A stretch of 64,000 nucleotides of DNA from Vitis vinifera. Lineage: Eukaryota; Streptophyta; Magnoliopsida; Vitales; Vitaceae. Where the stretch lies: NCBI RefSeq assembly GCF_030704535.1, contig NC_081818.1:28600001-28664000 (forward strand), written 5' to 3'. How positions within the stretch are numbered: the stretch's first letter is position 1; each line of letters starts with the position of its first letter. Shown here one piece after another: positions 34,845 to 49,800 of the stretch. The notes below the pieces were generated by a model. It saw nothing but the letters and a program-made list of their open reading frames with translations. It did not search any database and was not told the origin of the DNA. The position numbers and the translations under genes are program-made.

Positions 34845-37800
34845 ATGGCGCTCTTCGACCACTTCCACAACGTCTACGACGTTGCTTTTAAGCCTCGCTT
34901 GCTTCGGACCCTTCTCAAGGACCACGTTCCCGACCAAAACCAACCTTTCCGGAGCCCTTCGGATCTTTCCATTGTTCTTTCGGCCATCAAAACTCACCGG
35001 CTCTTGTCCGAATCCGTCACGGAATCCATCGATCAGAAGCATATCGATAAGTGGAAAACCGCCGTGGATTCATGGGTGGATCGTTTGTTGGCTCTTGTTT
35101 CCTGCAATATGGTGAGTTTTGACTCAGTGTACGAATCACATTTTTTAGGAGTAAAATTTGAGTCCGTTTACTGATTCCTTGGAGCTTCATTCTCTTTTTT
35201 GTTATTTCTTCTTCTTGGAAGTAAAAAAATGTTGTTTTGAATTGGAGTAATTTGACATTTGAAGAGATAGAGATAGAGATAGAGATAGAGATAAAGATAC
35301 CTCTTATTCATTTATTTTATTTTTATTTTTATTTTAATCTGAAGCTAATTGAAAGGAGATGATATATTTCCCTAATAATCCGAGAAAGTAGGTTACTAGG
35401 CCCTTCCCTAGAAAAATTTTCCAGGAGTTGGCGAAGGCAGAAGAGAATGGAACAGTGTTTTATGTAATTTGCCTTAAAAATCAATTGGGTGATTAAACAA
35501 GAGGAAGGCAGAGAGAATTTTAATTCATGGCATTTTTGTTGTATTTATGCAACTGGAATTAAACAGCCCCAATCATGTTTGAGGTCCATGAAGCAATTTA
35601 TATCTAGTTGTCTTTAAATTTAGTGAAAGATGCATAACAAGAATTACACTGCGGAAGACAGATTTTTGAATTCCATAGCATCATAACTCCAAATCAAATT
35701 CATCTCTACACAACCATATGCACTGTTTGCAAGACCCTAACGACTGGAAATATACCACTATTTGTGGTTAGTATCTAATTTACTTGGTGACCTTATTTTT
35801 TTAAGGATGCTTTAATTGCCTTTTGATATCATGGAATGCAATGCAAAACATGATGGAGTCATCCAATCTTGGGATGAGTGGATGAAACCTCACCTATGCG
35901 TTTATCACAGTTATACTAACAAAGTCCCCACATTAGTATTTGGTTGATCGATGACTTGAATCCATGAGTCCTAGATCATGCAATCTCACCTAAAATCAAT
36001 TGATGTCAAGAAGAGTGGGCAAAATCTAGTTGATGGGGTTCAATTCACTGGGCCAGTTAATTCTTATGAGTTTATTAGGATAACACTAGCAGAAACTCCA
36101 ACACTCTTCCATCCCATATCATAACACATGTGATATAGAATAGAATTTGCTTGAGAGTGTCTGGGTAGAAATTGCTTAATTTAGTCTCTTTAGTGGGGTA
36201 TGATGAAGTTAACCTGAAAGAAAAGATTTTTTCTATTTTTCTTCAACTAGAGAAAATTTTGAATGATACATTCAGTATTTATTTATTTGATGATATGATA
36301 TTGTTCTAGCCAGATAAATGTTGGGCTGGAACTTGTTTGCTTGGGTTGACTTGTCAAGAATGTAGTACTGATCGTTTCCTGGCATCATACTCAGTTTGGT
36401 TCCATAAGCTCCTGTCACATATTCAGGTATGCAAATTAGGTTTTCTAGACAGTATAATATTTATATTCTTTGGTGATAAATGGTTTGAGATTATCTATCA
36501 GTGGTTTTCTGTCTATATTTATTAATATGCAAGTTTGCATATGTTAAACGTTATTCTCTGAATGTGCGAGAAAGAGTTTAATCATTGAGGTAGAAATTTT
36601 GGCCCTTTTGGAGGGTTGCAAGCAAAAGCTTTAGGTCCAAAGCTTAAGTATCGGCCGAGTTTGATATGACTTAGCCAAGTCATATTTAGAATGGCTATTA
36701 CCAAGATGGATTTTCCAATTGTAACAATGAATAAGTCGGTAGGTTGACTCATGGCTAGTACAATTGAGTCGTAATTAAGCCATGGCTGATATGGCATAGT
36801 TATGACCAAGTTGCATTATGGTGTCAAGCTTATACAAGAACCAAAGTCATATTGGCTCCATCATTCAGCATGGAATCAACTATGAAATTATGTATATTGA
36901 GTAGAAAAAAATTTATACTTGAAATAGTATGGTTTTGAATTCTTATGTTATTACATATCAATCTTAAATGTGTTTTTATGAATAGTTAAACAATGTGAAA
37001 TGTGGTAAATGTTTTTGTATTAATTTGTTTAGTACATTTAATTGATTTCCTCCTCTAGTAACATTAGTTAATATTTTAGAATTTTTGTAACTTATTAACT
37101 AGCTCTCTTCTCCTCTAGTTGGTAGTCACTTGAAAGGATTATGTAAATGGGTAAGCTTGATTGCTTAGTAAGAAACATGTACAAAATGATACAGTGAAGC
37201 AACATATGAAACATATGGTCTTATGTTTGACATAGACCATTATATGCTCTTATTATTATTATTGATAGGTAAAGGTAGGTATGTATAAATTAACAGTAGG
37301 AAAAATTACACTAAAGTACACAAGAAACATACAAGGAGCATCAAAAGGAAGGCCTCAAAAGAGAGGACACAAAAAACTACCCTGACTCTCAACAAGATCC
37401 CACTCAATCTTCAAAATCAAACAAAGACATTGATTCTTCGCTTATATACATGCTATCCCAAGTTGAAAGATTACCAAGGAAGGAAAGTTTTATCTTTTGA
37501 TTTTTTTGTTCCTTATTTTCAACAACACTTTGATTTTGTCCCATCAAATTGTCCAAAATTTGCAAAGAGGGCAGTTTTTCACACTTTTTTCATTTCATTC
37601 CCTACAAAGGAACCATGCCAACTTAACATGTTATCTTTCATCGAAAAAGAGATCATCCAAACCACTTTGAATAAAGAGAATAAGAGATGCCAAAGAATCC
37701 TTGCTTTGGTGCAATGAAGTAGAATATGATTAATAAAGTCCCCCTCAAGTTTGCAAAGAAAACATCTATTCACTAGTGGTCACCCTCTCTTTTGGAGATT

Positions 37801-40800
37801 ATCTAAAGTCAGCTTTTCCTTAACTGACTTTCCAAGCTTGCTTTGGATGGGACCTATGAATTCCAAATAATGTTTGTTGGAAAGTGGACCACCCTTCTTG
37901 TTTCCAAAACTAAATAGAAAGACTTGACTGAAAACAAACCCTTTTTAGCATCCTTTAAGATCACCTTGTTGTTTTCTTCCCTTCTAACTTTCTTTAGTAA
38001 CAACGTTTAGAAAAAAATCTCAACAACGTTCAACTCCCAATCATTAAAGTGCCTAGAGAAGCATTGATTCTAATGACTCCTCGTTCCTAAGTCTTCTTAT
38101 AAATCCGCCACCCAAACCTCCTTTGACAAAGCCAATTTATACAAAGAGGGAAAATAAATTACAGAAGGGCTCCCAGAAACTATAAAGGAGGTCTTAACTA
38201 GCTGGAGGGGCCCTTTTGTGGGAAAGAAAAGGAAAAAGATATGGAAATCCATACCGTTGTGTATTTTTTGGACGGTTTGGAAGGAAAGGAATAGACTAGC
38301 TTTTAGGGGGGGAGTGTTAGATATTCAAAAGCTTAAGAATTCTTTTGTTTATAGTTTGTGGAGCTGGGCTAGATTGTATATTGGAGAGGAGTGTCTGTCC
38401 CTTATAGGGTTCTTGGAATGGTTAGCGTCCAACTAAGGGATGGTGAGACTTTGTTGGTCTTTTTTTTGCTTTGAGAGGGGGTAGTTGCTTTGTATACCCC
38501 CTGTATACTTTGTAACTTTCCGTCTCTTCTTTAATGCAGTTTGCTTTACTTATCAAAAAAATAAAAATAAATTACATAAGGGCTCCTCCGCACACCATTT
38601 ATCTGTCCAAAACTTAACCCTTCTATCATTACCTACTTCAAAGGAAGTTCTACTAAAGAAAAATTCTCACCCCTTTCTCATAGCTTTCCAAACACCAACC
38701 CCATAACCATCTCTGACTTCACTAGGGTGCTAACCTGTTCCTCATTTCCCATGCTTACCCTTTATTTATTTATTTTGATAAGTAAGAGATTGTATTAATA
38801 AAACGAAAAAAGCGCACAAGAGTACATAGATTGTATACAAAGAGCACCAAGCAAAAAATAAAAAAGAGGGAACAAAAAATACTCCCTCTCTCAACCACGA
38901 CCCAACCAATCTATGATATCAATCATATGCGTATGCCCTTCTCCTATATACACCTCGACCTACGTATAGAAATTGTTAAGGAATAACATTTTTAGCTTTT
39001 AATAAGACAATTCCTCGCAATCAAAGCATCTTTTATTTCTTTCCTTCCAAATTGTCCAAAAAAATGCAAGAAGGAGCAACTCTCCAAGCCTTAATATGAC
39101 TTCTCCCTATAAAAGAACCCTGCCACCCTAGGAGGGTCTCCTTAACTGTCTCAAAAATAGCCCACCGAACACCAAAAATGGAGAACACCAACTGCCATAT
39201 TAATCTTGTATTTTCACAATGAAAATGATATGATTAATGGACTTTGACTCCTCTTTGCACAATGCACCCTCTTTCCCATACTTCCTCTCTATAATCTACT
39301 CCCATCAGAAACATATCTCCAGCTCTACTTGCAAAGCAGAGCCCAATTTAGAAGAGATAAATTTCTAATGCCCAAGCCCCCCTTTCTCTTATTCGAGCAA
39401 ACACCCAACCAATTAACCAAATGCTACTTTTTCTCCAAAGTCCCACCTCCCCAAAGAAAGTTCCTTTGTAGGGATTACAAACAAAGACATGTTAGAGACT
39501 AACATGCTCAATAAAGTACTTCTAATCAACATAAGCCTTCCCCCATTAGGAATATATTGTCTTTTCCACTTTGACAATCTTCTACAAAACCTCTTTTCCA
39601 TTGCGTCCCATACTATTACTAATTTGAAAGGGCTCCCAGAGGCAAACCTAGGTGAGTAGATGAAAATTCCCCCACCTTGCAACCCAACTCCATTGCCAAA
39701 TCTGCTACATTTGCAACCCCACCAATTGAAATCAATTCACTTTTATCCATGTTTATTTTAAGCCGTAATAATGCTTCTAACCACATAAGCAACCAAGTTA
39801 AATGAATCAATTGATCTTGGGAATCCTCACACAAGACCTAAGCATCATTTGCAAACAAAAGCTGAGACACCTCCACCCCCTCTAGTTTGGAAATCAACAA
39901 AGAAAAGATGAATCACCATTATCACTAATCCATTTCTCCCTATAGCTTTGATTACTTTGAATTTTCACTATGTCGTCAGTAAGCTCTTTTACCAAATTGA
40001 TGCAAGATCTATAGATTTCTAGCATTATAGAAGGCAATAAGGTTCTTGAGCAATCATGCCTAGGGAAGGTAATCACACTTTTAAAAGGCAAATAGCTACT
40101 AACTTCTCAAGAATTTTTATTCATTAAAATAAACATACTCATGGAACTTCTTTTTCTAATAAGACTAAGATTATTTCCTAGTAGGAACCTATCACAAAAA
40201 AAAAGAGACTATTTCGTAGTAGGAATACGATTATTTTTCCTAGTCAAATTAGATACTAACACAATTTAACTAAAATTAAACTACTTGAATGAATTCTAAT
40301 AAAATAAAAAAACAAGACTTCAACTAAAACAAGAAAATGCTAAAATTACTAAACTACTTTTTCTGAATATTATTCCCTTTTAACTTCCTCTTCAGGTCTC
40401 TTGTGAATATGTTTTGAAAATCTCTTGTCCACACACAACCAAACATGTGCACACACACACCCCAAAAGCATATTTCATTCTAAAGTATGACATGGTGTGC
40501 GTCTTCTTGTGTTTTAAGCAGCCAGCAGCAGAGTCTCATTTTGTGAAGGTGGCTTCTTGTACCTCAATATCAGATTTATTAACAAGGTTGGATCTTCTTT
40601 TATTTATTTTTCCATTGTAACAAATGTGTAAATATGTTACAAAGCAACACCACAAACACATTGTTCTTTTTCTCAAAAAATGGTTATGATAATTTTTATA
40701 TTTGTAATAGAACGAATAAATACCATCTATGGATTTGAATAATGCGAAGCCCAATTTTAACTAAAAGATTAATCAGCATGTGTGGGCCAATTTATTTAAT

Positions 40801-43800
40801 CTTTCTGCTTGATATGGATGTTTTTGCTTGGATATAGACAAGAAAGTGAAAGCAAAAGATAAACCTGTGGCATTAATAAATATTCAATGTAAAACACATG
40901 CATTATGAGCAACCTACACGTCCTTTTTGCAATTGTAATTAGTTATATTTTTGTTAAAGAAGCATGATATAAATTGTGAACCCAAATCCTATAAGCTTAA
41001 GCTTTTAGGAAAATTGATAGTTTAACATGGTATTAGAGCTTCGTTTGGTGGGGAGGTGATGTGTTTGAGCCTTATCATATGTTTGTTTTCCCCATTTTCA
41101 TATTTGTTTCCCAAGTTGCAATTGTTTGCCTACGAGTCTGTCTATCTCTCCATGTGCGGGTATGGGGTCATATGTGAGGGAGGGTGTTAAAGAAGTATGA
41201 TATATGTTGTGAACCCAAATCCTACAAGCTTGAGCTTTTAGGAAAATCAGTAGTTTAACACTTTCATATTTAGTTGTACTTGTTGAAGCTTATTATTGTT
41301 AGTGAGATTGCTAGAGACATTACTTTTGAAGCTATTTACTTTCTTGATTTAGGTTGGGTAGCTTTCCAAATGCAAAGAAAGATGGGACTTCCCATGCTGG
41401 GAAACTTATTCAACCGGTTTTGAAGCTGTTAAATGAAGATGGCTCAGAGGCTGTATGGGTTAGTTGTATAAAATGCCTAACAAAAGGAAAAGTTGAATTA
41501 TTTTTTGGTTACTTCATGCTTGCTTTAACCAGCAAGCTATACATGCTCCAAATCTTTGAACATCATCTCTCTCACCCTCTCTCCGTCTCTACTTCCCCCC
41601 ACCCCACAAATGTTTCCATCTAAAAGAGACATGGAATCTGTTTTGCTTGATGGCTTTACCATGATTTGTATGTTGCTTCATATCCATGTACTACTATATG
41701 CTCATAAAAACTCCATAATTATTAGTTGAAAGAATATTTTACCATTGAAGGAAGGAAAGGAACAATAGGGCTTTTTGTACAAGGGATTGAACTTTCTTTT
41801 CTTTATAATCTTTGAGTGTGGTCCAAATTGTATATAACTCTTGACCTTTCTTCTATTATAGATTTTGTGGAGTGGATGGGATCTTGTTGAGGGGGGTCAT
41901 TTTTTGTCGTCCCCCTTTGTTTTTTGGTGGCGCTTTTAGGCGCCCGTTGTATACTACTCCCTATGTACTTTGGGGCACTTTTTTGGCATTTCTCTTTTTA
42001 ATATACATTTTCCTTAATACATAAAAAAAAAGTATGTTTGTGCTTAGTGTTGCACTTGGATTCCAATGCATTCTAATGTCTGTAAGTCAAATGGCTCCAA
42101 TTTACATATGTGAAGTTGCAAATTAAAATGCAAGAGGTGATGGCTAACTGGAATAGCAAATTCTTCATGGGGAAAAAGTTATGATTAACAGTTTCCCATT
42201 GTTTATCTTGCTGCAATTGGAAGTAGCAAGATGGGAGAAATTTTGAAAGTTTTGAGTGTCCAACTTGAAAGCAAGCAGAAGGAAATTATGCTGAGATCAT
42301 TTTATGTTTATGGTTGAGGCTATGGCAGAAAGGAGATGCTTCTTTTTGGCCTATGTAGACGCTGGACAGTTTGAGTGGTGGATCAGCTGTTGCAGTGGAT
42401 TGGGGGAGATGTGTAATCTTTTTCTTGTTGTACTTTGCTGTTTCATCATTTCTTTCTCTGGTATAATTTGTACACTTTGTCTGAGTACTTGAGTTGTGCC
42501 CACTTCTTTGATATCCTTCTAATATGTGGTCTCTTTCTGAACCCGAAAAAAAATCAACTTGTAACATCCTGCAGACAGTAATAGTAAGCTATTTTGGGGA
42601 TGTACTGTAAACATAAACACTCACTAGTTTCAAATTAATATAGTATCCTCCAGGGTACTAGCATGTAAATTATTTGTGTTAACAAGCTATTTCCTGATTC
42701 TCGAGCCTGCAAGATTGGATATGTCTTATCCATTCCAATCCTTACCTTCTACCATTCTTGTTAGAATGTTATGATATCTTTTGTGATAATGTTGTGTTTG
42801 TTTGTTTTGAATTTACACCATCTATTCATTCATGATATCTTTTGTGATCCTCTTTCATGTATTGTAAATTCATTTATCAATTATGGTGATTTATTGTGCA
42901 GGAAGGAGCAGTTCATCTGTTATGCACTATTGTAACTTTCTATCCATCTTCCGTCCAACATCATTATGACATTGTAAGTTCTCGTCTTTTCCTTGCTAGA
43001 CCTCCAATTATGTTGTCTTAACAGAATTTCTTCAAATCCAAGTCATTGCAGGTTCTTACATCACATTTTGCCTGTATATTGCCTTGATAGGAAATTTCCT
43101 GTGTATTTTTTGATCAAATATACTTACCTGTTTGTGATTATTGGCTATACATACCCTTCTGTTTTCCTTTTGAAACTTTCAAATCGTTATGATGCTTAAT
43201 CTTAAAAGTTGCAGGCCTATAGAATTTTTGTAGGCTATATATAATGAGGTGAAAAGATGGCTGAAAAAGAAGAAAAAAAAATCCTTGGAAATCACACCAT
43301 CCTAGGCAATCATACCTAAAGTTTCCTAAGCAATCACACTTCTAAGGAATACATTACACCCTCAAAGAAAGTCTAATAGATGCTGAAATTCTTCATCAAA
43401 ATTCTGATTCTCCACTTTGCAAGACAAAATAGGTGTGTGTAGAATCTTATAGCTGTCTTCTCTAAAATTCTGATTCTAATCCCTTATGTTTTCTTGTAAG
43501 AATGGGAAACGATATAGGAAATGAACATTATTTAGAAACTAAAAAAAAACTTTCTTAACATATAATGAGAGGACTAAAATAAATAGAAACTTGATGAAAG
43601 TAAACCATTGCCTAAATTAGAAATTTAACAATAATTAAGATCCTGTTTGGTAACTGTTTTTTAAAATAGTTTTTTGTTTTTGAGAACAAAAAAAAAAAAA
43701 AAAAAAACAGAAAAACACATTTGAGAATCAGAAAATAGAAAACAATTTTTTAATCTTAAAAACAAAAAACAACTTGTTTTCAGATAATATATTTTAGTTG

Positions 43801-46800
43801 TTTTAAGTTATTTTCACTTGTTTTTTTAGGGTTGTTTTACAAAATAATCATACAGATATGGAGAATGATGGTGAGCAAAAGAGCTCATTCTTCCATTTTG
43901 AGATCTTTAGATTCATAAGATCATGATAGCATCCCCTTGATTGAGCAAGTTTACCCTGCAAAGTGGCTTCTCACTTATATCGGGAAGCTGATTGTAATGA
44001 GGCCCCATATCACGATAGACGGGGATAGGACTTGAACCCAAGCACTCACCTTTTGAGGTTGGTTGCTTTGCGGCTATACGTGTGGTCCTGTGGGTCTCAT
44101 CAAGATGATGTTCAAGCTGGTCCCCCATCCTTGATAGATTTCATTGTCTGGCTGTACACTAAGTATTAGATTAGGGTTGTGGTTGTTGGTTGTTTCTTTT
44201 TGCTTCTTGGATGTTTACTTCCTGTGTACTATGTGTGCACCTTCTTTTGATTTGTGCTTTTAATATATTATCATTTGCTTGTCAAAAAAAAATATTTCAG
44301 AAAGTCAACTTCAAAAAGAATAAATGAATAATTTAAAGAAAAAGAAGAGGATCACGGATGATCATATTTTATCCTCAGTGATGGTTTATTATACTACTCT
44401 ACTGCTGCATTTTCTTTACTGTGAGATATAGTCAAATAGAAGCTGAAAACTCTATTTGAAAACAGTTATGAACTCAATGTTGAATTCCAATTATTATGGA
44501 CCTGTTCTATTTGTTATATTGAAAGCATATGTGCCAGACCTATGTTATGCTAATTTGATGTTACTAAGGAAACCTTATGTGGTTGGGTCTTGCTGTAAAA
44601 TCTTTTGTAAAGAAGCCAAGTAATTTTGCATTTTGCCGGTTTGTTGGCACTCATTGTAGTATGTTCATTTCAAAAGTGCTATAGTTGAATTGCTAATGCA
44701 TACCAGGTGAAATGAATATGGATATTTTGGCAGGTTGAAGCCGCTATCGTTTCAAAAATTATGTCAGGGAAATGCAGTGTTAATATGTTGGAGGTGAGTG
44801 TCTTTTTGTTTGCTTGCTGGAATTTGACTAAACGAACACACTAATACACATGTGGACTTGTTTTGAAGTGTATCCTTTGTTCCATTTGGTGTTCTTTTTT
44901 CAGAAGCTTGCTGCTTGCCTTGCATTACTTCCAAAATCGAGAGGTGATGAGGCTTGCTGGTTTTTAATGATGCAGAAGGTTTTATTATCAATAAATGTTA
45001 ACCTTAATGAGGCCTTCCAAGGTCTAGAAGAAGGTAGATAATAACACTGTCTTGGTAATGCTGTTGCCTTGATGTCTTGGTAACACAGTCTTTGCCTATG
45101 TGACAGAAGCTAAATGTAATGAAGCTATTAGATTATTGGTACCGCCGGGAAAAGATCCCCCGCCTCCCTTGGGTGGTAAGAAAACGTATGGAGAAGTCTT
45201 GGACAAGGCGGCAAGGAAGTCTGAGCAATTGCTGATGTCCAGTGTCACTACTCTGATGCTTTGCTGCTGTAAAATGCTTACAACTTCTTATCCTGTTCAG
45301 GTATATAGTTTGATTCTCATGGAACTATTGAGAAAATTTTCTATCGATACTTGTGTCTCACCTTTTTTTGGTCTTTTGGTTGCTTTGTATACATCCTATA
45401 TACTCTTTCTTGTCTTTAATACATTTTCACTTAAAAAAAAAAAAAAATATTCCATCAATAGAGGAACAGAAATTTACTCAAAGTACTTTTGAATATATCA
45501 ATAGGTATCTTTCTTTAAATATTATATAATTGAATCAATGTCATCAAGAGTATATGTTTTGACTGACAGGTAACTGTTCCTATCCGTCCACTGTTAGCCC
45601 TTGTGGGGAGAGTACTGGTGGTAGATGGCTCTTTGTCACAAGCCTTACTGCCCTTTGTGACTGCCATTCAACAAGAGTTTATCTGTTCACAACTTCCAAC
45701 TTTGCATTCATATGTTTTGGACCTTCTCACTGCAATCATAAAGAGAGTGCGCAGGTGAACCATGATATTTTCTTGGGTAATGCCTGTGCTTGATATCTAT
45801 AAGAAATAACTGTTCTCTCATCATGTGGATGTGCTTGTGAAGGCATTGTTTAGACAGAATTTGCTTGATTCATTGCAGGCAGGTTATATTGCCAAGTAAA
45901 AACACAAATCTAGTTAAACCAAGTGCTTTTGAAATACATGATGTATTAAGTTATGGCTTTTCTTTTACATGTTCCCCTCAAAGGGGTGTCTCATCAGTAG
46001 TGAAAGGAAGGGAGTTCAAGTAAGGATTTTGTGAATCCTAAACAGGGATTTGCTCTTTTTGTGCTTTCAAGTAGCTGGGCAATGAATAAAAAGGAGGCTG
46101 AGTAAGGGAGAATTTAGAGGCTCAGACAACCCATATTAGCCTTACCATCTTATCTACATTTCCTTTTACCCAGCATTTCTTGTATTTATTCTCCTTTTAT
46201 CAATACAGTTTCTTGTTTTCTAGTAAAAGAGGAGGGGAAAGAAGTGAACTTTCCATCCCAATTGGTTTTCCATCAATCATGTCCCTTCTGGCCTGCATAT
46301 TACCTTCATATAAAGTAGGCCAATGAACTCTCCCACTGCCTCTGGTTAAAAATCCTAAAAGATCCTAACAAATGCTGGAAAGCAATGAATACTCGTTTCA
46401 ACCCTCAATATACAATTTCCCATCAAGGCTTCCTTATTGGTTCCAATGCTTAATAAAATAGGATATAATTTCTTCAAGGGTTTTATCCTCACATCAAATA
46501 TCAAACCAAACCTATTCCTTCTGCCACCACCTAGTGAGAGCTGAATGAACCTTAGAAGGTCCAACCACTCCCTCATACTCTTTCATAGCCTCTTCCACAA
46601 GGCTAGTACCGTAAGGAGTTATTCTCTCTTGAAGTTTGCCACAACCAATTTTTGGGGCAGCTCATTCCTCATAGAGATTGCCTAAATTTAAAGCCCTCTT
46701 AAACACAGGGCTTTAAACTTGCTTCCATCCAACCAAGCAGTCTCTCCAAGCCATTAAACTTGCTTCCATCCAATCAAGCGGTCTCTCCAACCCATTTGAG

Positions 46801-49800
46801 TTCTAAAGATTGATGGATAGTATGTCAATATACATGTTAAACAGGCTTGAATCAAGTTGATCCTAACTCCTAACGACTAGTAGGGTTACCCATTGCCATA
46901 TGCTTCAACACATCCAATCAAGCAGTCTCTCCAAGCCATTAAACTTGCTTCCATCCAATCAAGCAGTCTCTCCAATCCATTTGAGTTCTAAAGATTGATG
47001 GAGAGTATGTCAATATACAGGTTAAACAGGCTTGAATCAAGTTGATCCTAACTCCTAACGACTAGTAGGGTTACCCATTGCCATATGCTTCAACACATCC
47101 AAATGTTGGCATGAGAATCAAAGTGGCACACTGGTCATTGGATATCTGATTCCTAGTGCTGGGATACTCATTCCTGACATCTACCAGTATTTGTTCCACA
47201 TATCCTTCCTGTTTGCCAGGGACATCTTTAAAGCTTGGTGTTCGAGCCTTGGATCTATTATGATATAGAAGCCTCAGAATGAAGTTCACATATGGCATAG
47301 ACTTTAATACAATTCTTGAGGCTTGTTTTTGTTTTCCAGTGCGCTTCATACATCAACCTAAAGTAAGAGTATATCATTCCAAAATTGTGTGGGAAGAGCA
47401 CTCTGTCAAGCTATCATTTAGCAAAGTGAGAAGCCAAGCAGTTTGTATCCTTTGTGGAGGACATTTTTACCCCCTAAGTTGTGCAGCTCTGTTTTGGGTC
47501 TCCAAGGCTTATTAATGCCTTTCCCTTTGAAATCTATCCTTTTTCTTCTTTGTCTCACCAATCTGGGCATGTTAATATGTTGTCAAAGGCTTTTTTGCTT
47601 TGCAAAACATTGGTTCAGGCACGAGTATTGCTTGAGGGAAACCATAGTTGTATATCAAGCACAAAAGAGGTTGGTGGAAAAGGTCTATGTTATCATGGAG
47701 AACTTTGTAAGTTACAGTGATGATTTCTTAAAATTGTTATGCATGAAATAATGGATCCATATAAGATTATAGACATCTTTTTCATATTTGTTCTGAGAAC
47801 AGCAAATTACTGGGGCAAGTCTTCTGGAAGAAATTTCAACAGCTGAAGACTGTATCTAGTTCATATTTTTTTTTGTTGAATGTTTTTTTTTTTTTTTTTT
47901 TCTGATAGGTATTTTTCTTTGTTGAATGTTGAAGGTGCTGCTTTAGTTTCTTGTTTCTCACCATGTGTATTTATTTTGAATGTTTGCTTCCTTTTTCCTT
48001 CCTGTTTTCCATATCTTTGGAGAACATGTATGCTTAAATTCTGCACATGAATTTGTTGTTTGCAGTCAACTACTACCACATGCTGCAGATATCATGCGGC
48101 TCTTGACAGTGTATTTCAGGATGTGCGCATTGCCTGAACTAAGGATAAAGGTCTATTCAGTCATAAAGATTTTGCTGATGTCCATGGGTATCGGTATGCA
48201 GTAATTAAGAAATATTTTAGTATTTATTATTTTCATTTAGTGAATGGCTCTAAAATGTTTAATGTCCAACTGTAGAGCATATTTGTTATTTTTCAGCCAA
48301 AGAAGTACAAGTGTCTGAGTGAAAGTTTTTTTTTTGATAAGTAAAGGATATGCATTCAAAAGGCACAACGCCACAAGGTATACAGGGAGTATACAAGGCA
48401 GCTAAGGCCTCAAAAAACAACAACAAAAAAGAATCACCTCCCTTTAAGTGGAAGCTATCCACTCTAGGAAGCCTATAAGGGAGAACGCCTCCTCACCTAC
48501 ATACAATTTGGCCCAACTCCACAGATTACAAACAAAAAAATTCTTTAACTTTTGAACGTTCAACACACCCCCCCTAAAAGCTAATCTATTTCTCTCATTC
48601 CACACTGTCCAAAAAATACGCAACGGAATGGCGTCCCAAATCTTTTTCCTTTTCTTTCCCACAAACGGGCCCCTCCAGCTAACTAAAACCTCCTTTACAG
48701 TTTCTGGAAAAACCCATTTCACATCAACTAAACCAAACACTATATCCCATAGAGCTCTAACCACTGTACAATGTATAAGGATATGATTTACACTTTCTTC
48801 CTCACAACCACACAGGAAGCAGCGATTTGGAAGTTGTAGTCCTCTTCTTTGAAGTCTATCCAAAGTAAGCACCCTCCCCCACGTCGCCTCCTACGCGAAA
48901 AAAGCAACTTTAGTTGGCACCCTTGCCACCCAAATGCTTCTTGATGGAAAGCCTGTATCATTAGACCTCGCCAACAAATTATAAGCTTCCTTGACCCTGA
49001 ATTGACCATTTCTTCCTTTCCTCCACAGGACTGAATCTTCCTCCCAAGAGGGTTTGTGACCCCTCAATATGTGTAGAAAATCCCCAACCAACTCCAACTT
49101 CCAATCATTGAAATCCCTCAAAAAATTTAGATTCCAATTTCCTTGACCCGAATTTTGATCCCACATTTCCTCAACCGTTGAGTTCCTTTGAACCGCCATA
49201 CCAAAGAGATGAGGAAAACAATGGGACAACGCTGACTCTGAACACCACACATCTGTCCAAAATCTGATCGTGTTGCCCTTCCCTACTCTGAAAGTCATGT
49301 TATCCCAACACCACTCTGATTCTTTCCAAATCTCCTTCCAAACCCCTCCTCCCACCGCCCCAGTAGCCTTCTTTGGCTTCCAACCAAAGTCCTTCTGCCC
49401 ATACTTCACCTTGATCACTTGTTTCCAAAGATTATCTTTGTCACAAGCATACCTCCATATCCACTTGCCAAGTAAAGCTTTGTTCAACATAGCTAGCTTC
49501 CTAAGGCCTAGCCCACCTTTATCCTTGTATGTACATACCACCTCCCAATTTACCAAGTGAGTTTTCCCCTCCATATTTCCCCTTCCCCACAAAAAGTCCC
49601 TTTGCACTTTCTCAAGTCTTCTAGCAACAATCTTGGGCATTTTGAAGATAGACATTTGGTAGATTGGCATGCTAGACAAAGTACTTTTTATTAAAGTGAC
49701 TCTTCCCCCTTTAGAAATATATTGCCGTTTCCAAAGGGCTAGTCTCCTCCTGACTCTCTCTTCCACCCCATCCCACATATAAGGCGCTCTATTGAGAGCC

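Noticed and set aside
34644..35042. 132-codon minus-strand frame over PELP1 exon 1
   Set aside because: Antisense shadow of a real, conserved exon.
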